DNA of 16,986 nt from JAZMZS01 sp045586105 (GTDB lineage: Bacteria; Bacillota; Clostridia; Oscillospirales; CAG-272). The notes beneath the pieces were generated by a model. It saw nothing but the letters and a program-made list of their open reading frames with translations. It ran no database searches and was not told where the DNA came from. Positions within the stretch are counted from its first letter, which is position 1; each line of letters begins with the position of its first letter. The translations under genes were made by a program, and so were the position numbers. Where the stretch lies: NCBI GenBank assembly GCA_045586105.1, contig JAZMZS010000099.1, positions 1 through 16,986 of the forward strand, read 5' to 3'. Of this stretch, positions 1 through 7,019 are shown piece after piece.

Positions 1-129
1 TTACCTATTACCTCTTACTTCTTACTTCACCCTTCCCCCACCGGGGAAGACTTCCGCTACGCTTCGTTTCGTTAGTTTGTGCGTAATTTATAAAAATGAT
101 ATTACTATTTAATCCAAAGAATGTATCTT
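1..129. other. Gene-free flank downstream of parB
   Basis: No coding region is supported here. The first 30 bases are a degenerate tandem run of TTAC/CTTAC-type units. A 7-bp hairpin follows: CTTCCCC at 32-38 pairs with GGGGAAG at 43-49 around a 4-base loop. Bases 51-75 are of the 'cttccgctacgcttcg' kind often seen in dispersed intergenic elements. A second small hairpin (CAAAGA at 115-120 with TCTTTG at 126-131) sits directly beyond parB and touches the parS site. With no clean U-tract it is at best a weak parB terminator. Confidence 0.4.
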
Positions 130-145
130 TGTTTCACGTGAAACA
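130..145. promoter_or_regulatory. parS: parS site 1 (ParB-binding centromere)
   Basis: The sequence TGTTTCACGTGAAACA is a perfect 16-bp palindrome identical to the Firmicutes chromosomal parS consensus. It begins one base beyond the parB stop codon. In the Spo0J family, ParB binds this site, loads CTP-dependent clamps and recruits SMC. An identical second copy follows parA at 1174-1189. Confidence 0.95.
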
Positions 146-146
146 G

Positions 147-1025
147 TTATACTTCTATACTCTTCCCCACTATCTTTTTGAGAAGCTCGTCAAGGTCTGC
201 GTTATCCTCGAAGTATATCTTCACGTGCTTGTCCTTGCCGGAAGCCTTGATCTTTACCCTTCTTCCGAGCTCTGACATGCTCTTTTCTTCAAGAGCCTTG
301 ACGTAATCAATAAGATCCGCACCCTTTTTCTTTATCTTTTCCTCGTCTTCATCCTTGGAATTCAGCTTTTTAACCGCATTTTCCACCGCTCTGACCGATA
401 GTCCGTCACTTTCTATCTTTCGTGCAAGGAAGATAACATCGGCTTCATCCTTCAGTCCGAGAAGCGCTCTTGCGTGGCCTGCCGACAGCTTTGCATCACG
501 AAGTAAAGCAAGAACCTCGTCCGGAAGATCGAGCAGGCGCATCATATTTGCTATTGCGCTGCGGCTTTTACCGATCTTTTCCGAAAGCTTTTCCTGAGTG
601 AGACCGTAATTTTCGGCAAGCTCCTTGTACGCCATCGCTTCCTCGAGCGGATTTAAGTTTTCTCTCTGAACGTTCTCGATAAGCGCCATCTGTGCGGTCG
701 TTTCATCGTCCGCTTCCGTTATAAGCACGGGAACCTCGCTCAGCCCCGCCATTTTAGCGGCTCTGAAACGTCGCTCACCTGCGATTATCTGATAATAACC
801 CGAGCCGGATGCTCTTACGAGTATCGGCTGCAAAATGCCGTGAGCCTTGATCGAATCGGCAAGCTGTGCAAGGGATTCGGATTCAAAGCTCTTTCTCGGC
901 TGTTCGGTTCTTGCTTCGAGCTCTGCGATCCTGACGGTAGTGACCGTGTTTTGCGATTCTACCGAATTGTCAAGAAATAATGTATCGAGCCCCGAGCCAA
1001 GCCCGGACGGTTTTTTCTTTGCCAT
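147..1025 (-). CDS. parB: Chromosome-partitioning protein ParB/Spo0J
   Basis: A 292-aa ParB-family CTPase and parS-binding clamp, which acts with ParA in origin segregation and SMC loading. Visible features are the family N-terminus (KKPSGLGSGLDTLF, a ParA-contacting segment), a QPR motif near residue 42, the CTP-binding box GERRFRA (83-89), a second nucleotide-binding box ENVQRENLNPLEEA (117-130), and a helix-turn-helix around 142-163 for parS. A Lys/Glu-rich linker (about 222-235) leads to the C-terminal dimerisation domain. The length is normal for the family. The start has an AGGAAGGA-type ribosome-binding site about 10 nt upstream. It lies 167 bp after parA, and the gap carries a parS and a hairpin, so it is probably cotranscribed with parA. 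Identification is firm. Confidence 0.96.
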   Translation of the reverse strand: MAKKKPSGLGSGLDTLFLDNSVESQNTVTTVRIAELEARTEQPRKSFESESLAQLADSIKAHGILQPILVRASGSGYYQIIAGERRFRAAKMAGLSEVPVLITEADDETTAQMALIENVQRENLNPLEEAMAYKELAENYGLTQEKLSEKIGKSRSAIANMMRLLDLPDEVLALLRDAKLSAGHARALLGLKDEADVIFLARKIESDGLSVRAVENAVKKLNSKDEDEEKIKKKGADLIDYVKALEEKSMSELGRRVKIKASGKDKHVKIYFEDNADLDELLKKIVGKSIEV

Positions 1026-1100
1026 TTTGGTGTCTTTCCTTCCTATTATTATATGTATAGCTTAAACGAGTGAAAGCGCTGCTATCCCTTCTCCCTCAAG

Positions 1101-1142
1101 ATAAGTGACACCCCAAAACTTGTTTTGGTTGGTGGAACTTAT
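1101..1142. repeat. Long imperfect hairpin in the parA-parB gap
   Basis: Three stem blocks nest symmetrically: ATAAGT (1101-1106) with ACTTAT (1137-1142), CACC (1109-1112) with GGTG (1131-1134), and CCAAAAC (1113-1119) with GTTTTGG (1122-1128) around a 2-base loop. There is no T-run on either side, so it does not read as a standard intrinsic terminator. It lies between the second parS and parB. It could set the parA:parB mRNA ratio or be a short mobile palindromic repeat; the sequence alone does not decide. Confidence 0.6.
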
Positions 1143-1173
1143 ACATGCGTAGTCGTAATGACAGCGTGTGTTC

Positions 1174-1189
1174 TGTTTCACGTGAAACA
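1174..1189. promoter_or_regulatory. parS: parS site 2 (ParB-binding centromere)
   Basis: A second perfect TGTTTCACGTGAAACA palindrome lies three bases beyond the parA stop codon. It is identical over all 16 bp to the copy at 130-145, about 1,044 bp away. Two sites this close give a local ParB-loading cluster and are typical of origin-proximal DNA. Confidence 0.95.
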
Positions 1190-1192
1190 ACA

Positions 1193-1954
1193 CTATATTC
1201 TCGTTATAAGCTCCTTTGCGGCATCCATATATTCGGCAGCGCCCTTACAAAATCTATCGTGATAATAAACGGGCATTCCAAAGCTCGGCGCTTCGGAAAG
1301 CTTCACGTTTCTCGATATCGTGGTCGAGAAAAGCTTGTCCTTGTAGTATTTTTTCAGCTCGTGAACTACCTGTGATGTCAGTATCAGTCTTCCGTTGTAC
1401 ATAGTGAGAAGTATGCCGCTTATCTCGAGGCTCTTGTTGTAAAGCTTCTTGATCTTGCTGATAGTGATCATCAGCTGGCTCAGTCCCTCGAGCGCATAAT
1501 ATTCGCACTGCATAGGGATTATTATTCCCACGGCGCTTGAGAGCGCATTTATCGTCAGCATTCCGAGTGAGGGCGGACAGTCGATGAAAATGTAGTCATA
1601 CTCCTCTTCTATCTCACAAAGCGCATCCCTTAGACGGTATTCTCTGTTGTCCATTGAAAATAGATCGAATTCCGCTCCTGCAAGCGCTATCGTGGAAGGA
1701 ATTACGCTGAGATTTTCGAATTTTGTTTTAACTACCGCTTCCTTTGCACTGCACTTCCCTATCAGAACGTCATATGTCGAATATTTGAGTGATTTTTTTG
1801 AAATTCCAAATCCGCTCGTTGTATTTCCCTGCGGATCGAGATCTACCATAAGCACCTTCTTTTTGAGAATGCCGACGCTTGCGGCAAGATTAACGGCGCT
1901 TGTGGTTTTTCCTACACCGCCCTTTTGATTGGCAAATGCGATTATTCTTGCCAT
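1193..1954 (-). CDS. parA: Chromosome-partitioning ATPase ParA/Soj
   Basis: A 253-aa Walker-type ATPase that binds DNA non-specifically and works with ParB in origin segregation; in Bacillus, Soj also regulates DnaA. Motifs include the deviant Walker A KGGVGKTT (residues 11-18) with its signature lysine, the Walker A' block DLDPQGN (38-44) and the Walker B region ending IDCPPSLG (124-131). The start is placed at 1954 (MARIIAFANQ) because AAAGGAG lies 8 nt upstream and family members begin there. A longer frame to 2005 would run into the promoter region. Soj-type length with no N-terminal HTH indicates the chromosomal class rather than plasmid ParA. It is first in a parA-parB operon driven from 2008-2036. 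Confidence 0.96.
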   Translation of the reverse strand: MARIIAFANQKGGVGKTTSAVNLAASVGILKKKVLMVDLDPQGNTTSGFGISKKSLKYSTYDVLIGKCSAKEAVVKTKFENLSVIPSTIALAGAEFDLFSMDNREYRLRDALCEIEEEYDYIFIDCPPSLGMLTINALSSAVGIIIPMQCEYYALEGLSQLMITISKIKKLYNKSLEISGILLTMYNGRLILTSQVVHELKKYYKDKLFSTTISRNVKLSEAPSFGMPVYYHDRFCKGAAEYMDAAKELITRI

Positions 1955-2007
1955 AAAATCTCCTTTACTCTGATGACATGTTTCGGCAGGATACTTTTTC
2001 AGCATAT

Positions 2008-2036
2008 ATTATACTACTATAGCAGGATATTGTCAA
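2008..2036 (-). promoter_or_regulatory. Promoter of parAB
   Basis: On the minus strand a perfect -35 TTGACA (2031-2036) is separated by 17 bp from a perfect -10 TATAAT (2008-2013). Transcription would start near 2001, leaving about 47 nt of leader before the parA ATG. Confidence 0.88.
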
Positions 2037-2053
2037 CGGAAATACTGTTAATT

Positions 2054-2080
2054 TTTCATATATGAAATATATCTTTCATA
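2054..2080. promoter_or_regulatory. Palindromic operator-like site upstream of parAB
   Basis: TTTCATATATGAAA (2054-2067) is a perfect 14-bp palindrome. Its right half TATGAAA also forms an inverted repeat with TTTCATA at 2074-2080, giving three alternating half-sites. The cluster begins 18 bp upstream of the parA -35 box, a plausible position for a regulator. AT-rich DNA makes chance palindromes likelier, so function is unproven. Confidence 0.4.
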
Positions 2081-2406
2081 TTTATATAATAAAGAGGTCT
2101 TCCCTCCCGACTGTCATCCTCGTCCTCGCTTGCATAAATTGCGCAATACGTCAGATCGATCGCGAGTCGTCGGCGATCACGTATGAAAATACGCTCACGC
2201 CTCCTTCCGCTCCGATCTTAGTCTTGCATCAATTTCTGCGTCGCGTGGTGGTTCGCAGCGAAGGAGCTGAGGGCGAGTAGTTTGAAACGTTACTCTTTCT
2301 TCCCGCTCAGATTCTTGACTACACTTCGTTTTGTTCAAGAATGACAGCGGGGCTGTGACTTTGAATGAAATGACTATGCGCTCAGCATAGTTCCGAAGGC
2401 ACTTTT
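2081..2406. other. Intergenic region with small inverted repeats
   Basis: No convincing gene is visible between the parAB promoter and the amidohydrolase gene. It holds several short palindromic units: GATCGC (2158-2163) with GCGATC (2173-2178); ATTCTTGA (2311-2318) with TCAAGAAT (2335-2342); and ACTATGC (2373-2379) with GCATAGT (2385-2391). The last lies just beyond the amidohydrolase stop and could act as a weak terminator for the six-gene operon, though no U-tract follows. A 'CTTGCAT.AATT' segment recurs at about 2129 and 2223. The texture resembles dispersed intergenic repeats. Confidence 0.45.
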
Positions 2407-3213
2407 TTATTCTACTCCGTAGACCTTGAGAGCGTTTGATGAAAGTATCAGTTCCATTTCGCTGTCGGTGAGCCCGAGTGAGAAAAATGTATCGAGCTCG
2501 CTCTTCGGCGACCACATCGGATAGTCCGTTCCGAAGAGAACGCGCTCCGCTCCCCACAGGCGTATCAGCTCCTTGCCCTTTTCGGGTCCTATGAAGGGAA
2601 ATGAGGATGAGCAGTCGACGTAGAGGTTCTTGTGCTCTATGAGCCTTTCTGCGGCATCGTCCCAGATAGAATAGCCGCCGAGATGGGCGCCTATTATCCT
2701 CAGACCCGAATATATGTCGAGTATGGGGCAGAGCCTGTTCGGATTTGAGTTATCATACCTGCTGTCGCCCGTATGCATAAGTATCGGTGTGTCATCGGCC
2801 TCGCACAGCTCGTAGATCTTGAGGCATCTGTAGTCATCCACCTTGAAGCTCTGTATGTCGGGGTGCAGCTTTACTCCGTGAAGCCCGAGCTCCTTGAGAT
2901 GTCGGTAGTCGGATACGAGATCCGGGCTGTCGGGGTAGAGCGTTCCGAGCCCTATGAAGCGCCCGTCCGATCTCTCCACCTCTTCTGCGATAAACTCGTT
3001 TATGCTTCTTACCTGCTTAGCGGTGGTAGCGACTGATTGAACGACAAAGCGGTCGACCCCGTACTCGGCGCTTTTTTCGATAAGCTCCCGTCCCATGCCG
3101 TGCTCGCTCGAATGGACACCGTAGAAATTGTCCGTTCCGAGTATCGCCTTAGCGGCGATCTTCTCGGGGTAGATGTGACAGTGGCTGTCTATGATATGAA
3201 ATCCGTTTCTCAT
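2407..3213 (-). CDS. Amidohydrolase-2 (ACMSD-like) metal-dependent hydrolase
   Basis: A 268-aa TIM-barrel amidohydrolase of the ACMSD-like group. Likely metal and catalytic residues are visible in order: H11 and H13 in DSHCH, K115/H117 in VKLHPD, H147 in LMHTGDS, H177 in GAHLGG, and D230 in LFGTDYP. Such enzymes hydrolyse or decarboxylate small cyclic or amide substrates; the substrate cannot be read from sequence. No signal peptide is seen, so it is cytoplasmic. It is last in the surface-polymer operon, 22 bp after the LCP gene, and its ribosome-binding site is weak (AGGG about 14 nt upstream), suggesting low or coupled expression. A role in polymer metabolism is inferred only from position. 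Confidence 0.85.
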   Translation of the reverse strand: MRNGFHIIDSHCHIYPEKIAAKAILGTDNFYGVHSSEHGMGRELIEKSAEYGVDRFVVQSVATTAKQVRSINEFIAEEVERSDGRFIGLGTLYPDSPDLVSDYRHLKELGLHGVKLHPDIQSFKVDDYRCLKIYELCEADDTPILMHTGDSRYDNSNPNRLCPILDIYSGLRIIGAHLGGYSIWDDAAERLIEHKNLYVDCSSSFPFIGPEKGKELIRLWGAERVLFGTDYPMWSPKSELDTFFSLGLTDSEMELILSSNALKVYGVE

Positions 3214-3235
3214 TTTATTTAAAAACCCTGCTTTT

Positions 3236-4396
3236 TCAGTTTCCTTTTACTGTATTTTTCCACAGTCTGTAATTTTGGCACAGATCGACCTTCAGCATCG
3301 AGGAGCGGTTGAGCATTATTCCCTCGTATGTGCCGTCGGCGGGTATCCTCAGGGATACTATCTCGTATCCGAGATATGTCGGTGCCTTTGCTATCAGTCC
3401 TGCGCATTCCGCTTGTGTGAGGTTTGTTGATACCTTGGGGAGCAGAGCATTCAGAAGAGAATCGAGCTGTCCGACACTGAGAGTGCCGAGCTTCGAGAAT
3501 ACCGTCATGATCAGCTTTCTCTGCCTTTCCGTCCTTCCGAAGTCGCTTCCCGTAAGATAGCGTATCCTTGCATATGAGAGAGCCTGCTTGCCGTTCAGGT
3601 GCTTCATTCCCGCAGAGGTGTTCTCGAGCTTGTCTTTGCTTATATCCTCACCGTAAAGCTCATTGATGCCCTCGAGAACATTGTTCATCTCGACAGCCTC
3701 CTCCGCCGTAACGTAGATGTCCACGCCTCCGACGATGCTCACTATATCCATGAATGAAGCGAAATTTACCGTTGCGAAGCGGTCGCACTCTATGCCGAAA
3801 TTGCGCTCTATCGTTTCAAACATCCCCGCATACCCTCCGAAGCGGTAAGCGGTGTTCAGCTTTGCGGGCACGTACTCTCCCCCCTCCTTTACGACCTCGG
3901 CGAGAGTGTCGCGCATGAGAGAGGTGAGAATTATCTTTTTCGTTTTCGGGTTGATGGTGCAGAGTATCATCGAGTCGGTGTTCCTTGAGCCCGCATACGT
4001 ACCCGAGCCTCCCTGAACACCCGAATCATCCACTCCTATCAGCAGAATGTTCGTTATTCCCTCTATATGCTCCTTTTCTCCTCTTAGTGCAATAATGTCC
4101 TCTCTCAGCTCCGCCTTTATGTCCGCATCCCCCTCCGCCTCGTTTTTGAGCTGCTCGAGATACTGCTCGAGCTCCCGGTCGGGGCTTATCGTTTCTGCCG
4201 AAACGTCGGTATAGTCCATGAGAGAATAGTAGCGGGAAAACAGCGCATACAGGCAGAGGACGAGCGCTGCGGCAATCAGCAGTATCAGCAAGAGGACGAC
4301 TGTCAGCGCCTTCCCCGCCCCTGAGCGTTTTTTCTTGGCACCGCCCTGCTTTTTTTGGCGGATATTCACCTCGTTTGTATCAGACCGCTTTTTCAT
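3236..4396 (-). CDS. LCP (LytR-CpsA-Psr) family glycopolymer transferase
   Basis: A 386-aa LCP-family protein, which transfers undecaprenyl-linked glycopolymers such as wall teichoic acid or capsule onto peptidoglycan at the outer face of the membrane. Its Lys/Arg-rich cytoplasmic N-terminus is followed by one membrane segment (about 30-53), an extracellular helical linker, and the LCP domain from about residue 110. Key conserved features are SRNTDSM around D141, the SLMRDT block (R162, D163), and the ARIRY...DFGRTERQ block (R277, R279, R288, R291) that binds the lipid pyrophosphate. It starts 2 bp after tarJ with no clear Shine-Dalgarno, so translational coupling is likely. Downstream of tarI and tarJ, it plausibly attaches the product of this operon to the wall. 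Confidence 0.93.
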   Translation of the reverse strand: MKKRSDTNEVNIRQKKQGGAKKKRSGAGKALTVVLLLILLIAAALVLCLYALFSRYYSLMDYTDVSAETISPDRELEQYLEQLKNEAEGDADIKAELREDIIALRGEKEHIEGITNILLIGVDDSGVQGGSGTYAGSRNTDSMILCTINPKTKKIILTSLMRDTLAEVVKEGGEYVPAKLNTAYRFGGYAGMFETIERNFGIECDRFATVNFASFMDIVSIVGGVDIYVTAEEAVEMNNVLEGINELYGEDISKDKLENTSAGMKHLNGKQALSYARIRYLTGSDFGRTERQRKLIMTVFSKLGTLSVGQLDSLLNALLPKVSTNLTQAECAGLIAKAPTYLGYEIVSLRIPADGTYEGIMLNRSSMLKVDLCQNYRLWKNTVKGN

Positions 4397-4398
4397 AC

Positions 4399-5418
4399 TT
4401 AAATATTGAAGAAGAATGAGGTCTTGAACTCATTCGTGCTTGATCTGTCAAAGACCGCATGCAGATCCTGTATGCTTCGTACCTTTCCGAAATGATCGGT
4501 AACGCGCTCGAGCCTCTGATGTGCCTTTTTATCCTTCATAATTTCCGCCGCACGGATAAAGTCCGCCCTGCCGCTTCTTGACGAGCCGACAAGACACAAC
4601 CCCTTTTCGAGCACCATTCTTGTGAGGACGGGGATCTTGTTTTCCGATACTCCCATCAGAATGACACTTCCCTGAGGCATGATATATTTTATGATATCGT
4701 CAAGAGCAAATGAGCTTCCTTCTCCTCCGCAGCATTCGAATGCATGATCGCACACAAAGTCCCCGGGTATCTCCCCCGCCTCATATACGTCATCGCAAAA
4801 GCTGAAATACGCGAGCTTGGAGGGACTTTTTCCTATCACCGAGATGCGGCATTCGGGCAGCATATACCTGAGCACAACACACAGAAAATAGGAAACGGCA
4901 CCGTCCCCCCATACGCCGATACGGTCTCTTTTTGAATGAGAGAGCGAGGTGAGCCTGTTGCATGCGTGCACACATACGCTGACAAGCTCGGCACTCGATG
5001 CTATATGTCCCTTTATTCCCTCGGCGCTGACGACCCTGTCGCGCGGCATTACAACGTACTCGCGCAGAAATCCGTCAAGACCGCTTGAGAGAAAGCCCGA
5101 GCCCTCGGCGTAGTTTTCGTATATCTCGCCCTCGGAGAAGCCCGCCGGCGGGACGTTGGGTATCATTACTACCTGCTCGCCGCGGGCAAACTCACCCTCG
5201 GGATCGAACACGACGGTAGCCGCCGCCTCGTGGATAAGCGCCATTGGAAGCTTCTTTTTCAGCACGTCCGCACTTCGCAGACCAAAGTAATAGCGCTGGT
5301 CCGCGCGGCATACCGACATGTAGGTGGGCTTGAGAAGGATGCCCCCCTCGAGAGACATATCTTCCCAGTCGACCTCTATCACCTTAGGGGCTGTCAGCCG
5401 GTAGATACGGTTAATCAA
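4399..5418 (-). CDS. tarJ: Ribulose-5-phosphate reductase TarJ-like (CDP-ribitol synthesis)
   Basis: A 339-aa zinc-type medium-chain dehydrogenase matching TarJ, which reduces D-ribulose-5-phosphate to ribitol-5-phosphate with NADPH. The N-terminus follows the TarJ pattern (INRIYRL, then CRADQRYYFG and LPMALIHEA). C37, H63 and E64 are probable zinc ligands, and the Rossmann region runs from about residue 165. The start is a TTG inside the end of tarI: the genes overlap by 8 nt and GGAGG stands 8 nt upstream of the TTG, with no usable ATG nearby. It pairs with TarI to make CDP-ribitol. A generic alcohol dehydrogenase is unlikely given the adjacent TarI and the N-terminal match. Confidence 0.92.
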   Translation of the reverse strand: MINRIYRLTAPKVIEVDWEDMSLEGGILLKPTYMSVCRADQRYYFGLRSADVLKKKLPMALIHEAAATVVFDPEGEFARGEQVVMIPNVPPAGFSEGEIYENYAEGSGFLSSGLDGFLREYVVMPRDRVVSAEGIKGHIASSAELVSVCVHACNRLTSLSHSKRDRIGVWGDGAVSYFLCVVLRYMLPECRISVIGKSPSKLAYFSFCDDVYEAGEIPGDFVCDHAFECCGGEGSSFALDDIIKYIMPQGSVILMGVSENKIPVLTRMVLEKGLCLVGSSRSGRADFIRAAEIMKDKKAHQRLERVTDHFGKVRSIQDLHAVFDRSSTNEFKTSFFFNI

Positions 5419-6127
5419 TTGTAATTCCTCCGACGAGCGCCGCCGCCATCTTGTAGTCGGGGACGGTCGTTATCTTCATGTTGGAAACATCACCCTCGAC
5501 GATATATACGGGGGTGTTTTGCATTACGCATATCTTACATGCATCGGTGAGGATCCTTTTCTGCTCCTCGTCAAGAGAAGCGTACAGGCGCTCGAGAAGC
5601 TCAATACGGAATGACTGAGGCGTCTGTCCCTGATACATAAAACGGCGCTCGGGAATAGCCGAAATGAGCTTTCCGTCCTTGCTCTCGACTATGGTATCAA
5701 CAGCACAAACGCAGGTGTCGACGGCACCGTGCTTTATTACGGCATCGATGTTTTCGTCGATGATGCGCGCACTGACAAAGGGACGAACGGCATCGTGGGT
5801 GATGATATAATGCTCGTCCGACGCGCCGTGATCTTCCTTGATCCTGCCGATGATATTCATAATTGTGCCGTTTCTGTCTTCGCCTCCCTCGACTACGATC
5901 ACGTCATCCGCTCTGTGTCTTACATACTTTTCTATGAGCGTTTCCGTGTATCCGCACCATACCGAGGGAACACCGATATACAGCTTGTCTATTCTTGAGT
6001 TGGCGAGAAACGCCTCGACTGTGTGAATTACGATCGGCTTTCCTCCGAGCATGAGAAATTGCTTCGGGAGATCTCCGTTCTGCATTCTTCTTCCTACACC
6101 GCCTGCCAATATTCCTGCAAAGATCAT
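5411..6127 (-). CDS. tarI: Ribitol-5-phosphate cytidylyltransferase TarI
   Basis: A 238-aa IspD/TarI-fold cytidylyltransferase that converts CTP and ribitol-5-phosphate to CDP-ribitol. The CTP-binding loop AGILAGGVGRRM (4-15) is followed by LPKQF (20-24). Further signatures are EGGEDRNGTIMNI, THDAVRPF and YQGQTPQSF. The closest recognisable pattern is TarI rather than the isoprenoid enzyme IspD, and the TarJ partner supports that. Its ATG overlaps the licD stop by one base (TAATG), with GGAGG about 10 nt upstream, and it overlaps tarJ by 8 nt. Confidence 0.92.
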   Translation of the reverse strand: MIFAGILAGGVGRRMQNGDLPKQFLMLGGKPIVIHTVEAFLANSRIDKLYIGVPSVWCGYTETLIEKYVRHRADDVIVVEGGEDRNGTIMNIIGRIKEDHGASDEHYIITHDAVRPFVSARIIDENIDAVIKHGAVDTCVCAVDTIVESKDGKLISAIPERRFMYQGQTPQSFRIELLERLYASLDEEQKRILTDACKICVMQNTPVYIVEGDVSNMKITTVPDYKMAAALVGGITID

Positions 6128-7017
6128 TATTTCTTTTCCTCCGTCAGAAAGTGTATTCCCCTGTATGTGTCACAGGGCGCATCTATATCAGAGAAGACCG
6201 TGTCGTGATGCGGCTTTTGCTTGTCCGCGGGCGGCAGGGTCATGTAATCGCCGAACGCCATCCCGAGATATGCATCATAGCCGACGGGAATGGGCGATTC
6301 TATCCCCTCGAAGGGCTTGTATACCGCAGAGGCGAACGCCTCCTTCGGGTATTCGTTCTGCATATAATGAGGACCGGAGCAAAGCTCGGTGATCTTCGTG
6401 CATTTTTCGAGCGGGTATTTCGTCATTTTCTTCTCGAAATGCCTCCAGAGCCTCGTTCTTATCCTTTTACCTCTGAATATTCCGAGAAGCACCCTCGCTC
6501 CGAGGCTCACCATCCCCCCGTGGTTTGAGGGAACGGTCTGAGCGCAGAAGAGCGAATAGAGAAGGGCGTTTAGCTTCTGCAGCTTTCGCGAAAAGCCGTC
6601 GGGGCATGCATCGAGCGGAAGGATATCGAGCGGATATCCGTGAGGAATATCGAGAGAGCGCTGATACGGCTTTACGCATGTGGTCGATTTGTCGACCAGT
6701 GTCATGAAAAGATTGCCCGTGATATATTCATCACAGGTGCGCAGCAGCTCATATCTCTCGTGTCCCTTTTCCTTTTCGTTCCAGAGCAGGTACAGCCTCT
6801 CGTAATCCGCGCGGGGCATGAACACGTCGATATCATCGTCCCACGGAATAAAGCCGCCGTGGCGGAGAGTTCCGATGCAGCATCCGCCGCAAAAGAAGAA
6901 GGTCAGCGAGTTTGCCTCGCAGAATTCCTTGAAATAGGTGTACATTTCGAGCTGCTTCAACTGAGTACGTCTGAGCTCCTCGGGAGAAAAGTCATAGTAT
7001 TTTTCTACCAGCGCCAT
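6127..7017 (-). CDS. LicD-family phosphotransferase (possible ribitol-phosphate transferase)
   Basis: A 296-aa LicD-family protein with a nucleotidyltransferase fold. The diagnostic block is GG (44-45) followed by HGGFIPWDDDIDVFMPRADY (53-72), whose acidic triad binds metal. Family members transfer phosphocholine onto surface glycans from a CDP donor; the animal relatives fukutin and FKRP transfer ribitol phosphate from CDP-ribitol. No choline kinase, choline transporter or choline cytidylyltransferase is present nearby, whereas the next two genes make CDP-ribitol. I therefore infer that ribitol phosphate is the more likely cargo, without residue-level proof. It starts 2 bp after the glycosyltransferase gene with GGAGG 7 nt upstream. 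Confidence 0.9.
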   Translation of the reverse strand: MALVEKYYDFSPEELRRTQLKQLEMYTYFKEFCEANSLTFFFCGGCCIGTLRHGGFIPWDDDIDVFMPRADYERLYLLWNEKEKGHERYELLRTCDEYITGNLFMTLVDKSTTCVKPYQRSLDIPHGYPLDILPLDACPDGFSRKLQKLNALLYSLFCAQTVPSNHGGMVSLGARVLLGIFRGKRIRTRLWRHFEKKMTKYPLEKCTKITELCSGPHYMQNEYPKEAFASAVYKPFEGIESPIPVGYDAYLGMAFGDYMTLPPADKQKPHHDTVFSDIDAPCDTYRGIHFLTEEKK

Positions 7018-7019
7018 TC

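Noticed and set aside
1041..1053. Separate parB promoter (TATAAT at 1048-1053 on the minus strand)
   Set aside because: No -35 of acceptable quality at a suitable distance, and transcription would start within the ribosome-binding site.
1955..2005. N-terminal extension of ParA
   Set aside because: The upstream ATG lies about where transcription begins, and the MARIIAFANQ start has AAAGGAG in the right place.
2195..2557. 120-aa minus-strand frame overlapping the amidohydrolase gene
   Set aside because: Half of it is out-of-frame amidohydrolase and half is repeat-like intergenic DNA; the translation is Arg-rich and unlike a protein.
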